In this document: positions 44,111-52,262 of the stretch, in pieces
Position numbering within the stretch: position 1 is the stretch's first letter
How the letters are laid out: the number at the start of each line of letters is the position of its first letter
DNA from: Verrucomicrobiota bacterium
GTDB taxonomy: Bacteria > Verrucomicrobiota > Verrucomicrobiia > Verrucomicrobiales > Verrucomicrobiaceae
NCBI GenBank assembly: GCA_025360015.1
Contig: JANYCZ010000011.1
Coordinates: forward strand, 124,001-188,000
Length of the DNA stretch: 64,000 nucleotides
Direction of reading: 5' to 3'
Program-made: the position numbers and the translations under genes
The notes under the pieces: generated by a model
What the model saw: only the letters and a program-made list of their open reading frames with translations
Told to the model about the DNA's origin: nothing
The model's database searches: none

Positions 44111-45703
44111 GTGAACAAGGAAGAACAACCCTTTCCCTCCACGGGCGACATCGCCCGGCTCGTGCATCACATTCAAAATGAATGGCCCGGGCTGAGCCGC
44201 GGGCTCCGCCAGATAGCCGAAGCAGTCACGGATGTGAAACTCGGTGTGGAGGGCGCGCAAGGCTGCCCGATCTACATCTCGCGCTCGGAGGATCTGCCAC
44301 GGGTGCAGCGCATCTTTGAAAAATCGCTGACGGGAAATCAGATGAGCGCACTGCGGCTCAAGGTGCTGCCGTCTGACCCCGCGCGCATTGAGGAGCATGG
44401 GCTGCTTTTCCTGCCGGGGCGCTACGTGGTGCCCGGGGGACGCTTCAATGAAATGTATGGCTGGGACAGCTACTTCATCGCGCTGGGTCTGCTGCGGCAG
44501 GGGCGCGTGGCGATGGCGCGGGCGATTGCGGACCAGTGCCTGTATCAGGTGGAGCACTACGGCACGGTGCTCACCGCCAACCGTACGTATTACCTCAGCC
44601 GCTCGCATCCGCCGTTTCTCGGGCGGTTGGTGCTGGCGGTGTATCGTGCCAGCGGGGACCTCACGTGGCTGCGACGCACGCTGCCGCTGCTGGAAAAGTT
44701 TTACTACTACTGGACGGTGCCGCCGCATCTCGTCTCCGGCATGAACCTCTCACGCTACTATGACTTCGCCCAAGGGCCCGCGCCTGAAGTGGCGCTGGGT
44801 GAGGTGGACGAGCATGGCCGCAATCACTATGAGCGTTTGCGCATCAATCTTGCCGCCGGCGGCGAGTACGTGCAGGACGCCAGCGACTTTCTGGACCCGG
44901 TCACCGGGGCGCTGACCCCGCATGCCTACCACGCCGACCGCAGCATGCGCGAATCTGGCTTTGATGTGAGCGGGCGCTTTGGCTTCGCCAATCTCGACGT
45001 GCTCGACATCCTGCCCGCCTGCCTCAACACGCTGCTGTGGCGGCTGGAGGTGGACATTGCCAAGGTGCGCGCCTTTATCGATGCCACCGCATCCATCGGC
45101 GTGTGGCAGGAGCGGGCGCAGCAGCGCGCCGCCGCCATCAACGAGCACCTGTGGGATGAGGAGGCTGGATTGTTCTATGATTTTGACGGCCGTGCTGGAC
45201 GCCGCCGAGCCTACCCCTTTGCCACCACGTTCTGGCCGCTGTGGGCTGGATTCGCGACGCGTGAGCAGGCGGCGCGAGTCGTCGCGCGTCTGCCGGATTT
45301 CGAGGCTGCGGGTGGCCTGCTCACCAGCCTGCACCCCAGCGGCTGCCAGTGGGACAAACCTTTTGGCTGGGCACCGCTGAACTACATGGCCGTCATGGGT
45401 CTGCACCGGTATGGCTACCGCCATGAGGCGCGGAGAATCGCACGGCGCTTTGTCACGCTTGTGACCGCCGAGTTTCGCCGCACCGGACTGCTTTTTGAGA
45501 AGTACGATTTGGAGGGCATGACGAGCGATGTGGAAGGCAAGATCCAGTTTGGCTACCCCACTAACGAGCCTGGCTTTGGCTGGACCAATGCCTGCACCAT
45601 GGAGATGTTCGACTACCTGGGCTGCCTCGGCGACTTGGATACGGAGCAGACCTTCACTTCGAAGATCCAGCTCCCTCCGCGCACGCTGAAGCCTCAGGGA
45701 TGA
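44111..45703 (+). CDS. Trehalase (GH37), cytoplasmic
   Basis: It hydrolyses trehalose to glucose. The 530-aa protein has signature 1 PGGRFNEMYGWDSYF at residues 108-122 and signature 2 QWDKPFGWAPLNYM near residue 417. No signal peptide is seen (MNKEEQPFPS), so it is a cytoplasmic TreF-like enzyme. The start is a GTG, because no ATG is near. It is divergent from otsA-otsB, so synthesis and breakdown of trehalose sit back-to-back. Confidence 0.93.
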   Translation: MNKEEQPFPSTGDIARLVHHIQNEWPGLSRGLRQIAEAVTDVKLGVEGAQGCPIYISRSEDLPRVQRIFEKSLTGNQMSALRLKVLPSDPARIEEHGLLFLPGRYVVPGGRFNEMYGWDSYFIALGLLRQGRVAMARAIADQCLYQVEHYGTVLTANRTYYLSRSHPPFLGRLVLAVYRASGDLTWLRRTLPLLEKFYYYWTVPPHLVSGMNLSRYYDFAQGPAPEVALGEVDEHGRNHYERLRINLAAGGEYVQDASDFLDPVTGALTPHAYHADRSMRESGFDVSGRFGFANLDVLDILPACLNTLLWRLEVDIAKVRAFIDATASIGVWQERAQQRAAAINEHLWDEEAGLFYDFDGRAGRRRAYPFATTFWPLWAGFATREQAARVVARLPDFEAAGGLLTSLHPSGCQWDKPFGWAPLNYMAVMGLHRYGYRHEARRIARRFVTLVTAEFRRTGLLFEKYDLEGMTSDVEGKIQFGYPTNEPGFGWTNACTMEMFDYLGCLGDLDTEQTFTSKIQLPPRTLKPQG

Positions 45704-45794
45704 GAATGCGGACGATGGTTCCTTTTCCGCTTTCGTCATTCTGATTTCGACATTCGGTATTTGGGCGCTTTCTTTCGTCCACATCTCCTGCCTC

Positions 45795-46286
45795 ATGCCT
45801 GCTACCCTCCGCTCTGCCACGCTCGCCGACCTCCCGGCTATCAACGCGATTTACAATCATTACGTCGAGCACAGCACCTGCACTTATCAGACCGTGCCCA
45901 GCACAGAGCAAGAACGGTGCGACTGGTTTGATGCGCATGGCCCGGAGCATCCGGTGATCGTGGCTGAAGAAGAGGGGCAGATCATTGGCTGGGGCTCGCT
46001 GAGCCGCTTTCATCCGCGCCAGGCTTACTGCCATAGCGTGGAGGACTCCGTGTATCTGCATCATGAGCACCAGGGCAAAGGACTTGGCAGCCTGCTGCTC
46101 GGCGAGCTTCTTGAACTCGCCAAAAAAATCGGCCATCACACTGTCCTCGGCGGCATTGATGCCGATCAGGTGGGCAGCATCGCCCTGCACGCCAAATTCG
46201 GCTTCGTCAAAGTTTCGCACCTCAAGGAGGTCGGTCACAAGCACGGACGCTGGCTGGATGTGCTGTGGATGCAGAAGATGCTGTAG
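45795..46286 (+). CDS. GNAT acetyltransferase (phosphinothricin acetyltransferase-like)
   Basis: This is a 163-aa acetyl-CoA-dependent N-acetyltransferase. The fold pattern is clear: LRSATLADLPAINAIYNHYV, then EEEGQIIGWGSL, then the acetyl-CoA motif VYLHHEHQGKGLGSLLLGELL (HQGKGLGS). GFVKVSHLKEVGHKHGRWLD is the PAT-type end. It may act on phosphinothricin-like or amino-acid substrates. Resistance is not proven. Confidence 0.87.
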   Translation: MPATLRSATLADLPAINAIYNHYVEHSTCTYQTVPSTEQERCDWFDAHGPEHPVIVAEEEGQIIGWGSLSRFHPRQAYCHSVEDSVYLHHEHQGKGLGSLLLGELLELAKKIGHHTVLGGIDADQVGSIALHAKFGFVKVSHLKEVGHKHGRWLDVLWMQKML

Positions 46287-46374
46287 CAAAGTTGCCCGCA
46301 ACTGGAGTGTTCCCATGGGCTTGCAGTGCCCAGGTGAGATGTTATGCTCCGGCGTGATCCACTCACCGCCAGCA

Positions 46375-46683
46375 ATGCTCGACCTGCCTTCGCTCAGTGC
46401 GATGGTCCGCCCTGTTTGCCAGCGCCACGCCGTCGCCCGAATGGAGCTGTTCGGATCGCGTGCTAGTGACCAAGCCCACGCGGGAAGCGATTACGATTTC
46501 CTCGTTGAATTCATGCCTCAGGCGAATGCTGGCCTGCTTGAAATGGGAGGACTGAAGGAAGACTTGGAACAGGAACTCGGACATTCCGTCGATTTGCTTA
46601 GCCGCGCCGCTGTGGAGCGCAGCCGCAATCCCTTCCGCCGCCGCTCCATCCTGGCCGCGCCCGTCACCGTGTATGCTCAATGA
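46375..46683 (+). CDS. MntA-family minimal nucleotidyltransferase antitoxin
   Basis: This 102-aa protein has the MNT fold: MELFGSRASDQAHAGSDYDFLVEF with the GSxxx... and DxD (DYD) motif. In HepT/MntA modules the MNT protein AMPylates the HEPN toxin and so switches it off. The start chosen (46375, MLDLPSLSAM) is the first in-frame ATG; 46399 is a less likely alternative. Its end overlaps the HepT start by 11 bases. Confidence 0.85.
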   Translation: MLDLPSLSAMVRPVCQRHAVARMELFGSRASDQAHAGSDYDFLVEFMPQANAGLLEMGGLKEDLEQELGHSVDLLSRAAVERSRNPFRRRSILAAPVTVYAQ

Positions 46684-47035
46684 CAAACAACACGGCCTGC
46701 TTCGGGACATCCTTGACTCTGCTGCCATGATCCGCAGCTACCTCAACGGCGTCTCTCAAACCGCTTTCATGACGAACCCGGAGAAGCAAGATGCAGTACT
46801 GCGCCGTTTTGAAATCATTGGAGAAGCATCAAGCCGCCTCGCCCCAGAAACACAGGCGTTTTTTCCCAGCCTGCCCTTCCGGCAGATGCGGGGTATGCGC
46901 AACATCATTGCTCACGATTACGGTGATGTGGACCTCGACCAAGTCTGGCGCACTGCTTCAGGCAGCGATTTGACGATCTTGATCGCTGCGCTGCAACCCT
47001 TCTTCGACAGTGTCGAAGGGACCTGCGAAATCTGA
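46673..47035 (+). CDS. HepT-family HEPN ribonuclease toxin
   Basis: This is a 120-aa HEPN protein. The catalytic RX4HXY motif appears as RNIIAHDY, so both the ribonuclease residues and the Tyr that MntA AMPylates are present. FEIIGEASSRLA is a conserved family helix. It overlaps the MntA stop by 11 bases, the usual order (antitoxin first). It is almost surely a functional toxin-antitoxin pair. Confidence 0.88.
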   Translation: MLNDKQHGLLRDILDSAAMIRSYLNGVSQTAFMTNPEKQDAVLRRFEIIGEASSRLAPETQAFFPSLPFRQMRGMRNIIAHDYGDVDLDQVWRTASGSDLTILIAALQPFFDSVEGTCEI

Positions 47036-47139
47036 GAGCATCCAATGCAGCCACGGTTACCAGAACGCGGACGCACCCGCAGTCTTCACGTTTTCCACGG
47101 AACCCGCTAGAACGGGCCCGCAGCCAACGTCTTCACGTC

Positions 47140-48516
47140 ATGCCCAGCGCCCTCGACCAGACGCTTTCCCGCCGCCGATTTCTCGGCGGCACGGCCATGG
47201 GCTTGTCCAGTGTGGCGCTGTCGGATCTGATGGCGGATTCGCGGCCGCATTTTCCGGCGAAGGCGAAGCGAGTGATCTGGCTCTTCATGCATGGCGGGCC
47301 GAGCCATGTGGATTTGTTTGATCCGAAGCCCGAACTCATCCGCCATGCGGGCAAGCCTTTGCCAGACAGCTATGGGGCGGTGGAGACACGGCGCAAGGTC
47401 GCGCAGAATCCGCTGCTCGCGCCGGTGAAAGGCTTTCGCAAGTATGGACAGAGCGGCATCGAGGTCAGTGATTTTCTGCCGCACATGGCGGAGCTGGCGG
47501 ATGAAATGTGCGTCATTCGCAGTTGTCATGGCGACAGTGTGAATCATCCGCAGTCGGTCTATCAGATGAATACGGGCTCCATTCAGATGGGCAAGCCGAG
47601 CATGGGGAGCTGGGTGTCGTATGGTCTCGGCTCTGAAAACGCTGACATGCCTGCGTTTGTCGTGATGCCAGACCCTGGTGGCGGTTTGAAGGGCGGCCCT
47701 CCTTCATGGGGCAGCGGCTACCTGCCCGCCACCTATCAGGGTACCACGATGCGCGCGGGCGGCAGCCCCATCCTGGATCTGCAAAGCCCGCAGAGCGGCG
47801 CACGCCAGCGGGCTACGCTGGATCTCATCCAGCAGATGAATGCGCAGCATCTCGCGCGGCACGCGGCGGACAGCGAACTGGACGCGCGCATCCGCAGCTA
47901 CGAGCTGGCCTTTCGCATGCAGAGCGCCGCGCCGGAGGCGGTGGACATCTCGCGCGAGACGGAGGCGACGAAAAAACTCTACGGCATAGACGACGCAACC
48001 ACGCGCGAGTTTGGCACGCGCTGCTTGCTGGCCCGGCGCATGATCGAGCGCGGCGTGCGTTTTGTGCAGCTTTATTCGGGGGATACGAATGGCTGGGATG
48101 CGCATGAGGATGTGCTGAAGAACCACACCGAATACTGCGCCCGCACTGACAAACCTGTGGCCGGCCTGCTGCGGGATCTGAAGCAGCGGGGCCTGCTGGA
48201 GGACACGCTCGTCATCTGGGGCGGGGAATTTGGCCGCATGCCGATGAGTGAAAAGGGTGTGGGCCGGGATCACAATCCGTGGGGCTTCACCACGGTGCTC
48301 ATGGGGGCGGGTGTGAAGCATGGGCACATCCATGGTGCCACGGATGAGTTTGGCCTGCGTGCCACTCAGGACAAGGTCCACATCCATGACCTCCACGCCA
48401 CGATTCTGCATCTCCTTGGTCTGGATCATGAGAGGCTTACTTTTCGGCTTAATGGCCTGGATCAGAAGCTGACGGGTGTGGAAGGCAGTGATGTGGTGAA
48501 GGGGATTTTGGCATGA
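47140..48516 (+). CDS. DUF1501 (sulfatase-like) exported protein
   Basis: This 458-aa protein carries a Tat signal (SRRRFLGGTAMGLSSVA). Its alkaline-phosphatase-like core has VIWLFMHGGPSHVDLFDPKPEL at the metal site and later GRMPMSEKGVGRDHNPWGFTT. It belongs to the DUF1501 family, abundant in Planctomycetes and Verrucomicrobia and of unknown catalytic role. It is translationally coupled (ATGA) to the DUF1549/DUF1553 gene. In most relatives the DUF1553 gene comes first. Confidence 0.9.
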   Translation: MPSALDQTLSRRRFLGGTAMGLSSVALSDLMADSRPHFPAKAKRVIWLFMHGGPSHVDLFDPKPELIRHAGKPLPDSYGAVETRRKVAQNPLLAPVKGFRKYGQSGIEVSDFLPHMAELADEMCVIRSCHGDSVNHPQSVYQMNTGSIQMGKPSMGSWVSYGLGSENADMPAFVVMPDPGGGLKGGPPSWGSGYLPATYQGTTMRAGGSPILDLQSPQSGARQRATLDLIQQMNAQHLARHAADSELDARIRSYELAFRMQSAAPEAVDISRETEATKKLYGIDDATTREFGTRCLLARRMIERGVRFVQLYSGDTNGWDAHEDVLKNHTEYCARTDKPVAGLLRDLKQRGLLEDTLVIWGGEFGRMPMSEKGVGRDHNPWGFTTVLMGAGVKHGHIHGATDEFGLRATQDKVHIHDLHATILHLLGLDHERLTFRLNGLDQKLTGVEGSDVVKGILA

Positions 48517-50231
48517 AGGCTGAATGTCGAATCATTCAGGTGCTCTTCACTGCATGGCTTTGCGCCGGTCAGGTCCAGGCTGTTTCCATTCACGCTTCTG
48601 CTGATCCTGTGAAAGACGAGAGGCCGATCAAGGCGGAGGACAGGGAGCATTGGGCATTCAAACCGTTGCAAGCTGGGCCCGGAACTCAGGGCATCGACGA
48701 TCTTGCGGGGCATCCATCGCCATCCGCTGATCCTGCCACGCTGATTCGTCGCATCACCTTCGATCTTATCGGGCTGCCGCCGACTCCTGAAGATGCTATC
48801 GCCTTCAAGGTTTCCGCATTGGAATCGGTTGTGGACAAACTGCTCGACTCCCCGCGCTACGGCGAGCACTGGGCGCAGTGGTGGCTGGATCTGGCACGGT
48901 ACGCGGATACGGATGGCTTTGAGTACGACACCGAGCGCAAGCACGCGTGGCAGTACCGCGACTGGGTCATCAGTGCGCTCAACGGCGACATGCCTTTCGA
49001 TGTCTTTGTGCAGCATCAGATCGCGGGGGATTTGATGGGAGATGAAGTGGCCACCGGTTTTCTTTTTTCCTGCCCGGACATGCCGGACATCAACAATCAA
49101 GACGAGCGCCGCCACGTCCTGCTCAATGACATCGCCACCACCGTTGGTGCGGTGGGGCTGGGTCTCACGGTGGGCTGCGCGCAGTGTCACGATCATCCTT
49201 ACGACCCCATCAGCCAGGCTGACTTCTACCGTCTGCGTGCGTTTTTTGACAACACCGTGCTGACTAAAACCAGCAAGCCTCTGGGCCCCGCCGTACGCGT
49301 CTGGACCGAAGGCATCCCCGCCAGCACCGTCTTCGTGCGTGGTGATTTCAAGCGCCCCGGCCCTGAGATTCAGCCCGCGTTTCCTCGGATCTTTGGTAGC
49401 ACGCCGCCCAAGGCTGGTCGGGCGGCACTGGCTGAGTGGCTTGCCAGCAAAGACAACGCGCTCTTCCTCCGCGCCATGGCGAATCGCCTCTGGCAGCAGC
49501 ACTTTGGGAAGCCGCTCGCCGCCATTCCGGGTGACCTCGGTCACCAGGGTGAAGCGCCGACGAATCCTGCGCTGCTTGACTGGCTGGCTGCGGAACTGCC
49601 GCGCCAAAACTGGAGCCTCAAACGGCTGCACAAAGTCATTGTGATGTCGAAGGCTTATCAGCAGAAGACCACCTCCCCAACGCGACTTACGGGCGAAATG
49701 CTGCGCGATGCCATGCTCAGCATCAGCGGGCAGCTCAATCTCAAAACGGGCGGTGCCGGTGTGAAACTGCCGCTGCCCAAGGAGATCAGCAGCACGCTGC
49801 TCAAGAACCAGTCTGAAGTGACCAAGGACGTGAGCGAGCATACCCGTCGCAGCATTTACACCTTCGCCCGGCGCAATCTGCGCAACCCGCTGTTTGAACT
49901 CTTTGATCGTCCGGATGCGCAGATCTCCTGTGCCCGGCGCAATGCCTCCATCACCGCCCCGCAGGCCCTCATGCTGCTCAATTCCGATTTCGCCCATAGC
50001 ATCGCCGCAAAGATTGCCGCGCAATTGAATGAGCAGTATGGCTCTGATGCCACTGCACTCATCACCGCCGCCACCCTGCGCTGTCTCTCCCGCCAGCCCA
50101 CACCGCAGGAGATCGAGATCGGCCAGAAGTTCCTGCAAAAACAAACTGCTCTTACTCTCGGCTTCAGCGAGGCCCTGGCAGATTACTGCCTTGCTTTGCT
50201 GAACTCGAACGAGTTTGTGTATGTGGATTGA
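48513..50231 (+). CDS. DUF1549/DUF1553 protein with a single CxxCH heme motif
   Basis: This is a 572-aa exported protein. A signal peptide (MKAECRIIQVLFTAWLCAGQVQA) precedes a DUF1549 part (LIRRITFDLIGLPPTPED, RYGEHWAQWWLDLARYADTDGFE). CAQCHDHPYDPISQADFY at residues 222-239 contains a CxxCH heme-type motif. DUF1553 follows (AEWLASKDNALFLRAMANRLWQQHFG, SITAPQALMLLNS). The N-terminal cytochrome domain (PSCyt1) found in many relatives is absent. It is coupled to the DUF1501 gene before and to the ExbB-like gene 3 bases after. Confidence 0.88.
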   Translation: MKAECRIIQVLFTAWLCAGQVQAVSIHASADPVKDERPIKAEDREHWAFKPLQAGPGTQGIDDLAGHPSPSADPATLIRRITFDLIGLPPTPEDAIAFKVSALESVVDKLLDSPRYGEHWAQWWLDLARYADTDGFEYDTERKHAWQYRDWVISALNGDMPFDVFVQHQIAGDLMGDEVATGFLFSCPDMPDINNQDERRHVLLNDIATTVGAVGLGLTVGCAQCHDHPYDPISQADFYRLRAFFDNTVLTKTSKPLGPAVRVWTEGIPASTVFVRGDFKRPGPEIQPAFPRIFGSTPPKAGRAALAEWLASKDNALFLRAMANRLWQQHFGKPLAAIPGDLGHQGEAPTNPALLDWLAAELPRQNWSLKRLHKVIVMSKAYQQKTTSPTRLTGEMLRDAMLSISGQLNLKTGGAGVKLPLPKEISSTLLKNQSEVTKDVSEHTRRSIYTFARRNLRNPLFELFDRPDAQISCARRNASITAPQALMLLNSDFAHSIAAKIAAQLNEQYGSDATALITAATLRCLSRQPTPQEIEIGQKFLQKQTALTLGFSEALADYCLALLNSNEFVYVD

Positions 50232-50234
50232 ATC

Positions 50235-50642
50235 ATGAACGAGCCACCCTCGAACAGCGGAGCCTTTATTGCCAAACTCGGCGCCTGGCTTCAACTTGCC
50301 CAGCTCATTGGCTTTGCTGGCACGGTGAACGGCATGATGAAAGCTTTCAGCACCCTCAAAATAAGCGGAGCCAGCGATCCTGAAAAACTCAGCGGAGCCA
50401 TCGGTGAAGTCCTTGTAGCAGCCTTCACCGGCATCGCGGTTTCACTGGTGGGCGTCCTTCTCGTGCTCATCGCCATCACCGTCTGCCGCTACCGCGCCGT
50501 GTGGATGTTCTGGTTCCTGTGCCTCTACGGTGGCCTCATGATCTTCGGTTACTTCTTTCCCTTCGGTTTGTTCTTTTTGATTTATGGGTTGGTTAAGAAG
50601 GAGGAGGTTCTGCGACCGCAGCCCCCCTCCCTGATGGCCTGA
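50235..50642 (+). CDS. Small membrane protein with ExbB/MotA/TolQ-like core
   Basis: This 135-aa membrane protein has three hydrophobic segments. The centre, GFAGTVNGMMKAFSTL then SGAIGEVLVAAFTGIAVSLVG, closely resembles the conserved part of MotA/TolQ/ExbB proton channels (GTVxGMxxAF ... GxIxxALxxTxxGLxVA). It starts 3 bases after the DUF1549 stop. It resembles its neighbour at both ends (GAFIAKLGAWLQ; FPFGLFFLIYGLVKKEE), so the two are likely paralogues. It lacks the long cytoplasmic part of true ExbB, so channel activity is uncertain. Confidence 0.65.
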   Translation: MNEPPSNSGAFIAKLGAWLQLAQLIGFAGTVNGMMKAFSTLKISGASDPEKLSGAIGEVLVAAFTGIAVSLVGVLLVLIAITVCRYRAVWMFWFLCLYGGLMIFGYFFPFGLFFLIYGLVKKEEVLRPQPPSLMA

Positions 50643-50657
50643 AAAAAACGAAAGAGC

Positions 50658-51134
50658 ATGGACTCGACGGAAACATCGTCATCACTACGCGGGTCTTTCA
50701 TGGCCAAGCTGGGGGCTTGGCTCCAGGTGATTCCAGCGCTCGAAATCGCCGCCAAAGTAGTCGGCCTCACACAAGAACTTGCTGCACGCCATACCCTCGG
50801 ATTGGCCCCTTCCACCAGATTCACAGCAATCGATAAGTATGTTTATACTTGCACAACCGTCGCCATGTTGACGGCCATGGTCGGCCTCGTGCTAATTACC
50901 ATTGCGCTCACGGCCTGTCGTTTTCGTGCGAAGTGGCTGTTTGAATTTCTCCGATTCTATGGCGTGCTGATTCTCGGCCTGAACCTTGTGGTGGAATTCG
51001 GGCGATTTAGAATCAATCAATATCTGCCCTTCGGCCTGTTCTTTTTGATCTATGCCTTGGTGAAGAAGGATGAGTTTCTGCCAGTCACCCTAGAAGACAA
51101 TGACCCTTTCAACGGCGACGAGGCCGGCCCGTGA
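50658..51134 (+). CDS. Membrane protein of unknown function, paralogue of the upstream ExbB-like protein
   Basis: This is a 158-aa membrane protein. N-terminal GSFMAKLGAWLQ, the central VGLVLITIALTACRFRAKW and C-terminal LPFGLFFLIYALVKKDE mirror those of the preceding gene, but the middle region (HTLGLAPSTRFTAIDKYVYT) has lost the ExbB core motif. It is 15 bases after the upstream gene. A hairpin ends the transcript region just beyond its stop. Confidence 0.6.
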   Translation: MDSTETSSSLRGSFMAKLGAWLQVIPALEIAAKVVGLTQELAARHTLGLAPSTRFTAIDKYVYTCTTVAMLTAMVGLVLITIALTACRFRAKWLFEFLRFYGVLILGLNLVVEFGRFRINQYLPFGLFFLIYALVKKDEFLPVTLEDNDPFNGDEAGP

Positions 51135-51140
51135 CAAGGC

Positions 51141-51170
51141 GAAGGCGCCGGGATTTCTCCCGACGCCTTC
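51141..51170. terminator. Strong hairpin between the membrane-protein gene and rnpB
   Basis: A 13-bp stem (51141-51153 with 51158-51170, one mismatched G/T pair) has loop tttc on the plus strand. It is 7 bases past the plus-strand gene stop and 6 bases past the predicted rnpB 3' end. Lack of a T-tract makes its termination role uncertain. Confidence 0.55.
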
Positions 51171-51175
51171 ATTGT

Positions 51176-51597
51176 GGATCGGCCCTCATAAGCCGGATTC
51201 TGTGTCCCCGATGCCCTTCGGCACCTGGCTGTGATCATTTATCTGTCAGGCTGATCGCTCAGCCTGCCCCTGCTTGCGCAGTGGAGCGACTATTACCCGG
51301 AGGTATCCATCCCTTGCGGGACTTGCGGCCAGGCGGGCCTTTCTCCTGTTCTGTCTTGCACCGCATGAGGTTTGTCGTGCCCCCTTCCTCGCGGTTGGGG
51401 CGGTGGGCTCTTACCCCGCCGTTTCACCCTTACCCGCGCTTGCGCGCAGGCGGTTTGTTTTCTGTGATACTGTCTGTGACTGCGGCTTGCACCGCAGCCC
51501 CCACACTTTCATGTGGCATGCTGCCCTGTGGTGTCCGGACTTTCCTCTGGCATCTCCGCCTTGCAGCAAAAATGCCAGCGATCACTCCGACCGACCC
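51176..51597 (-). ncRNA. rnpB: RNase P RNA (bacterial type A)
   Basis: This is the catalytic RNA that matures tRNA 5' ends. On the minus strand the conserved GAGGAAAGTCCGGAC lies near the 5' end and ACAGAATCCGGCTTA near the 3' end. The P1 helix pairs GGGTCGGTC (51597-51589) with GGCCGATCC (51184-51176), which sets both ends. The length is about 420 nt. A matching promoter lies directly upstream. Short open frames over this region are not genes. Confidence 0.95.
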
Positions 51598-51603
51598 GCT
51601 GTG

Positions 51604-51632
51604 AGAGTAGAGGTGGTGGACCGAAAGGGCAA
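51604..51632 (-). promoter_or_regulatory. Candidate promoter of rnpB
   Basis: On the minus strand, TTGCCC (51627-51632) is followed after 17 bases by TACTCT (51604-51609). The predicted transcript start near 51597 agrees with the P1 helix end found independently. Confidence 0.55.
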
Positions 51633-51712
51633 GCCGGGTCTGCGTGGAAAGATGACGTGCAACTTTTCCCCTGAGGCCGGTGTTGTAGAGCCTGAACATC
51701 ACTTACCCCACC

Positions 51713-52159
51713 ATGAAACTCCTGCCATTCTTCCTGTTCGCACTCACGCTCAGTGTCTCACTGACTCATGCCGAAGACGCTCCGAAAGGTGCGGGTGCCG
51801 GACAGGGCCGCGAGAAGATGAAGGAGATGATCCTGCAGAAATTTGACGCCAATAAAAACGGTGTGCTGGATCCTGATGAGAAAGCGGCGGCCATGAAGGC
51901 CATGCAGGAGCGCAAAGGCGGCAGTCCCAAGGGGGGAGCGCCTGGAGCCAAAGGCGGTGGCAAGATGCAGGAGATGATCCTGCAAAAGTTTGATGCCAAC
52001 AAAAACGGTATCCTTGATCCCGATGAAAAAGAAGCGGCTAAGAAGGCCTTTCAGGAGCGCACTGGCAAGGGCGGCGGTGCCTCCGGTGTGGGTGGCGCGG
52101 GCGCAGAGGGTGGCAGCAAGTTCCGCCGTCCGCCAGAAGCGCCAAACGGTACCAAGTAG
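51713..52159 (+). CDS. Secreted EF-hand protein with duplicated calcium-binding unit
   Basis: This 148-aa exported protein has a signal peptide (MKLLPFFLFALTLSVSLTHA). Two EF-hand loops follow (DANKNGVLDPDE and DANKNGILDPDE), each in a repeat with EMILQKFDANKNG and a Gly/Lys-rich spacer. The underlying DNA is duplicated over about 70 bases per copy. Loop ligands are D-x-N-x-N-G and a final Glu, so calcium binding is likely. The tail is Gly-rich. A regulatory or structural calcium role is inferred. Confidence 0.85.
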   Translation: MKLLPFFLFALTLSVSLTHAEDAPKGAGAGQGREKMKEMILQKFDANKNGVLDPDEKAAAMKAMQERKGGSPKGGAPGAKGGGKMQEMILQKFDANKNGILDPDEKEAAKKAFQERTGKGGGASGVGGAGAEGGSKFRRPPEAPNGTK

Positions 52160-52262
52160 CCTTGCTGCTGTGCAAGCAGGAAGGTCCTAGCATCACCCAG
52201 ATTTTTGCGATGTTTCAGGATCTGGTGCTGGCACAGCCGTCCGCTGCCCCGTTGAGACACCG

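Noticed and set aside
48462-50294. A 610-codon open frame on the minus strand
   Set aside because: It is antisense to the DUF1549/DUF1553 gene and has no recognisable motif.
51131-51846. Several open frames of 90-190 codons between the membrane gene and the EF-hand gene
   Set aside because: They cross the RNase P RNA, whose conserved GAGGAAAGTCCGGAC and 3' block explain the region.
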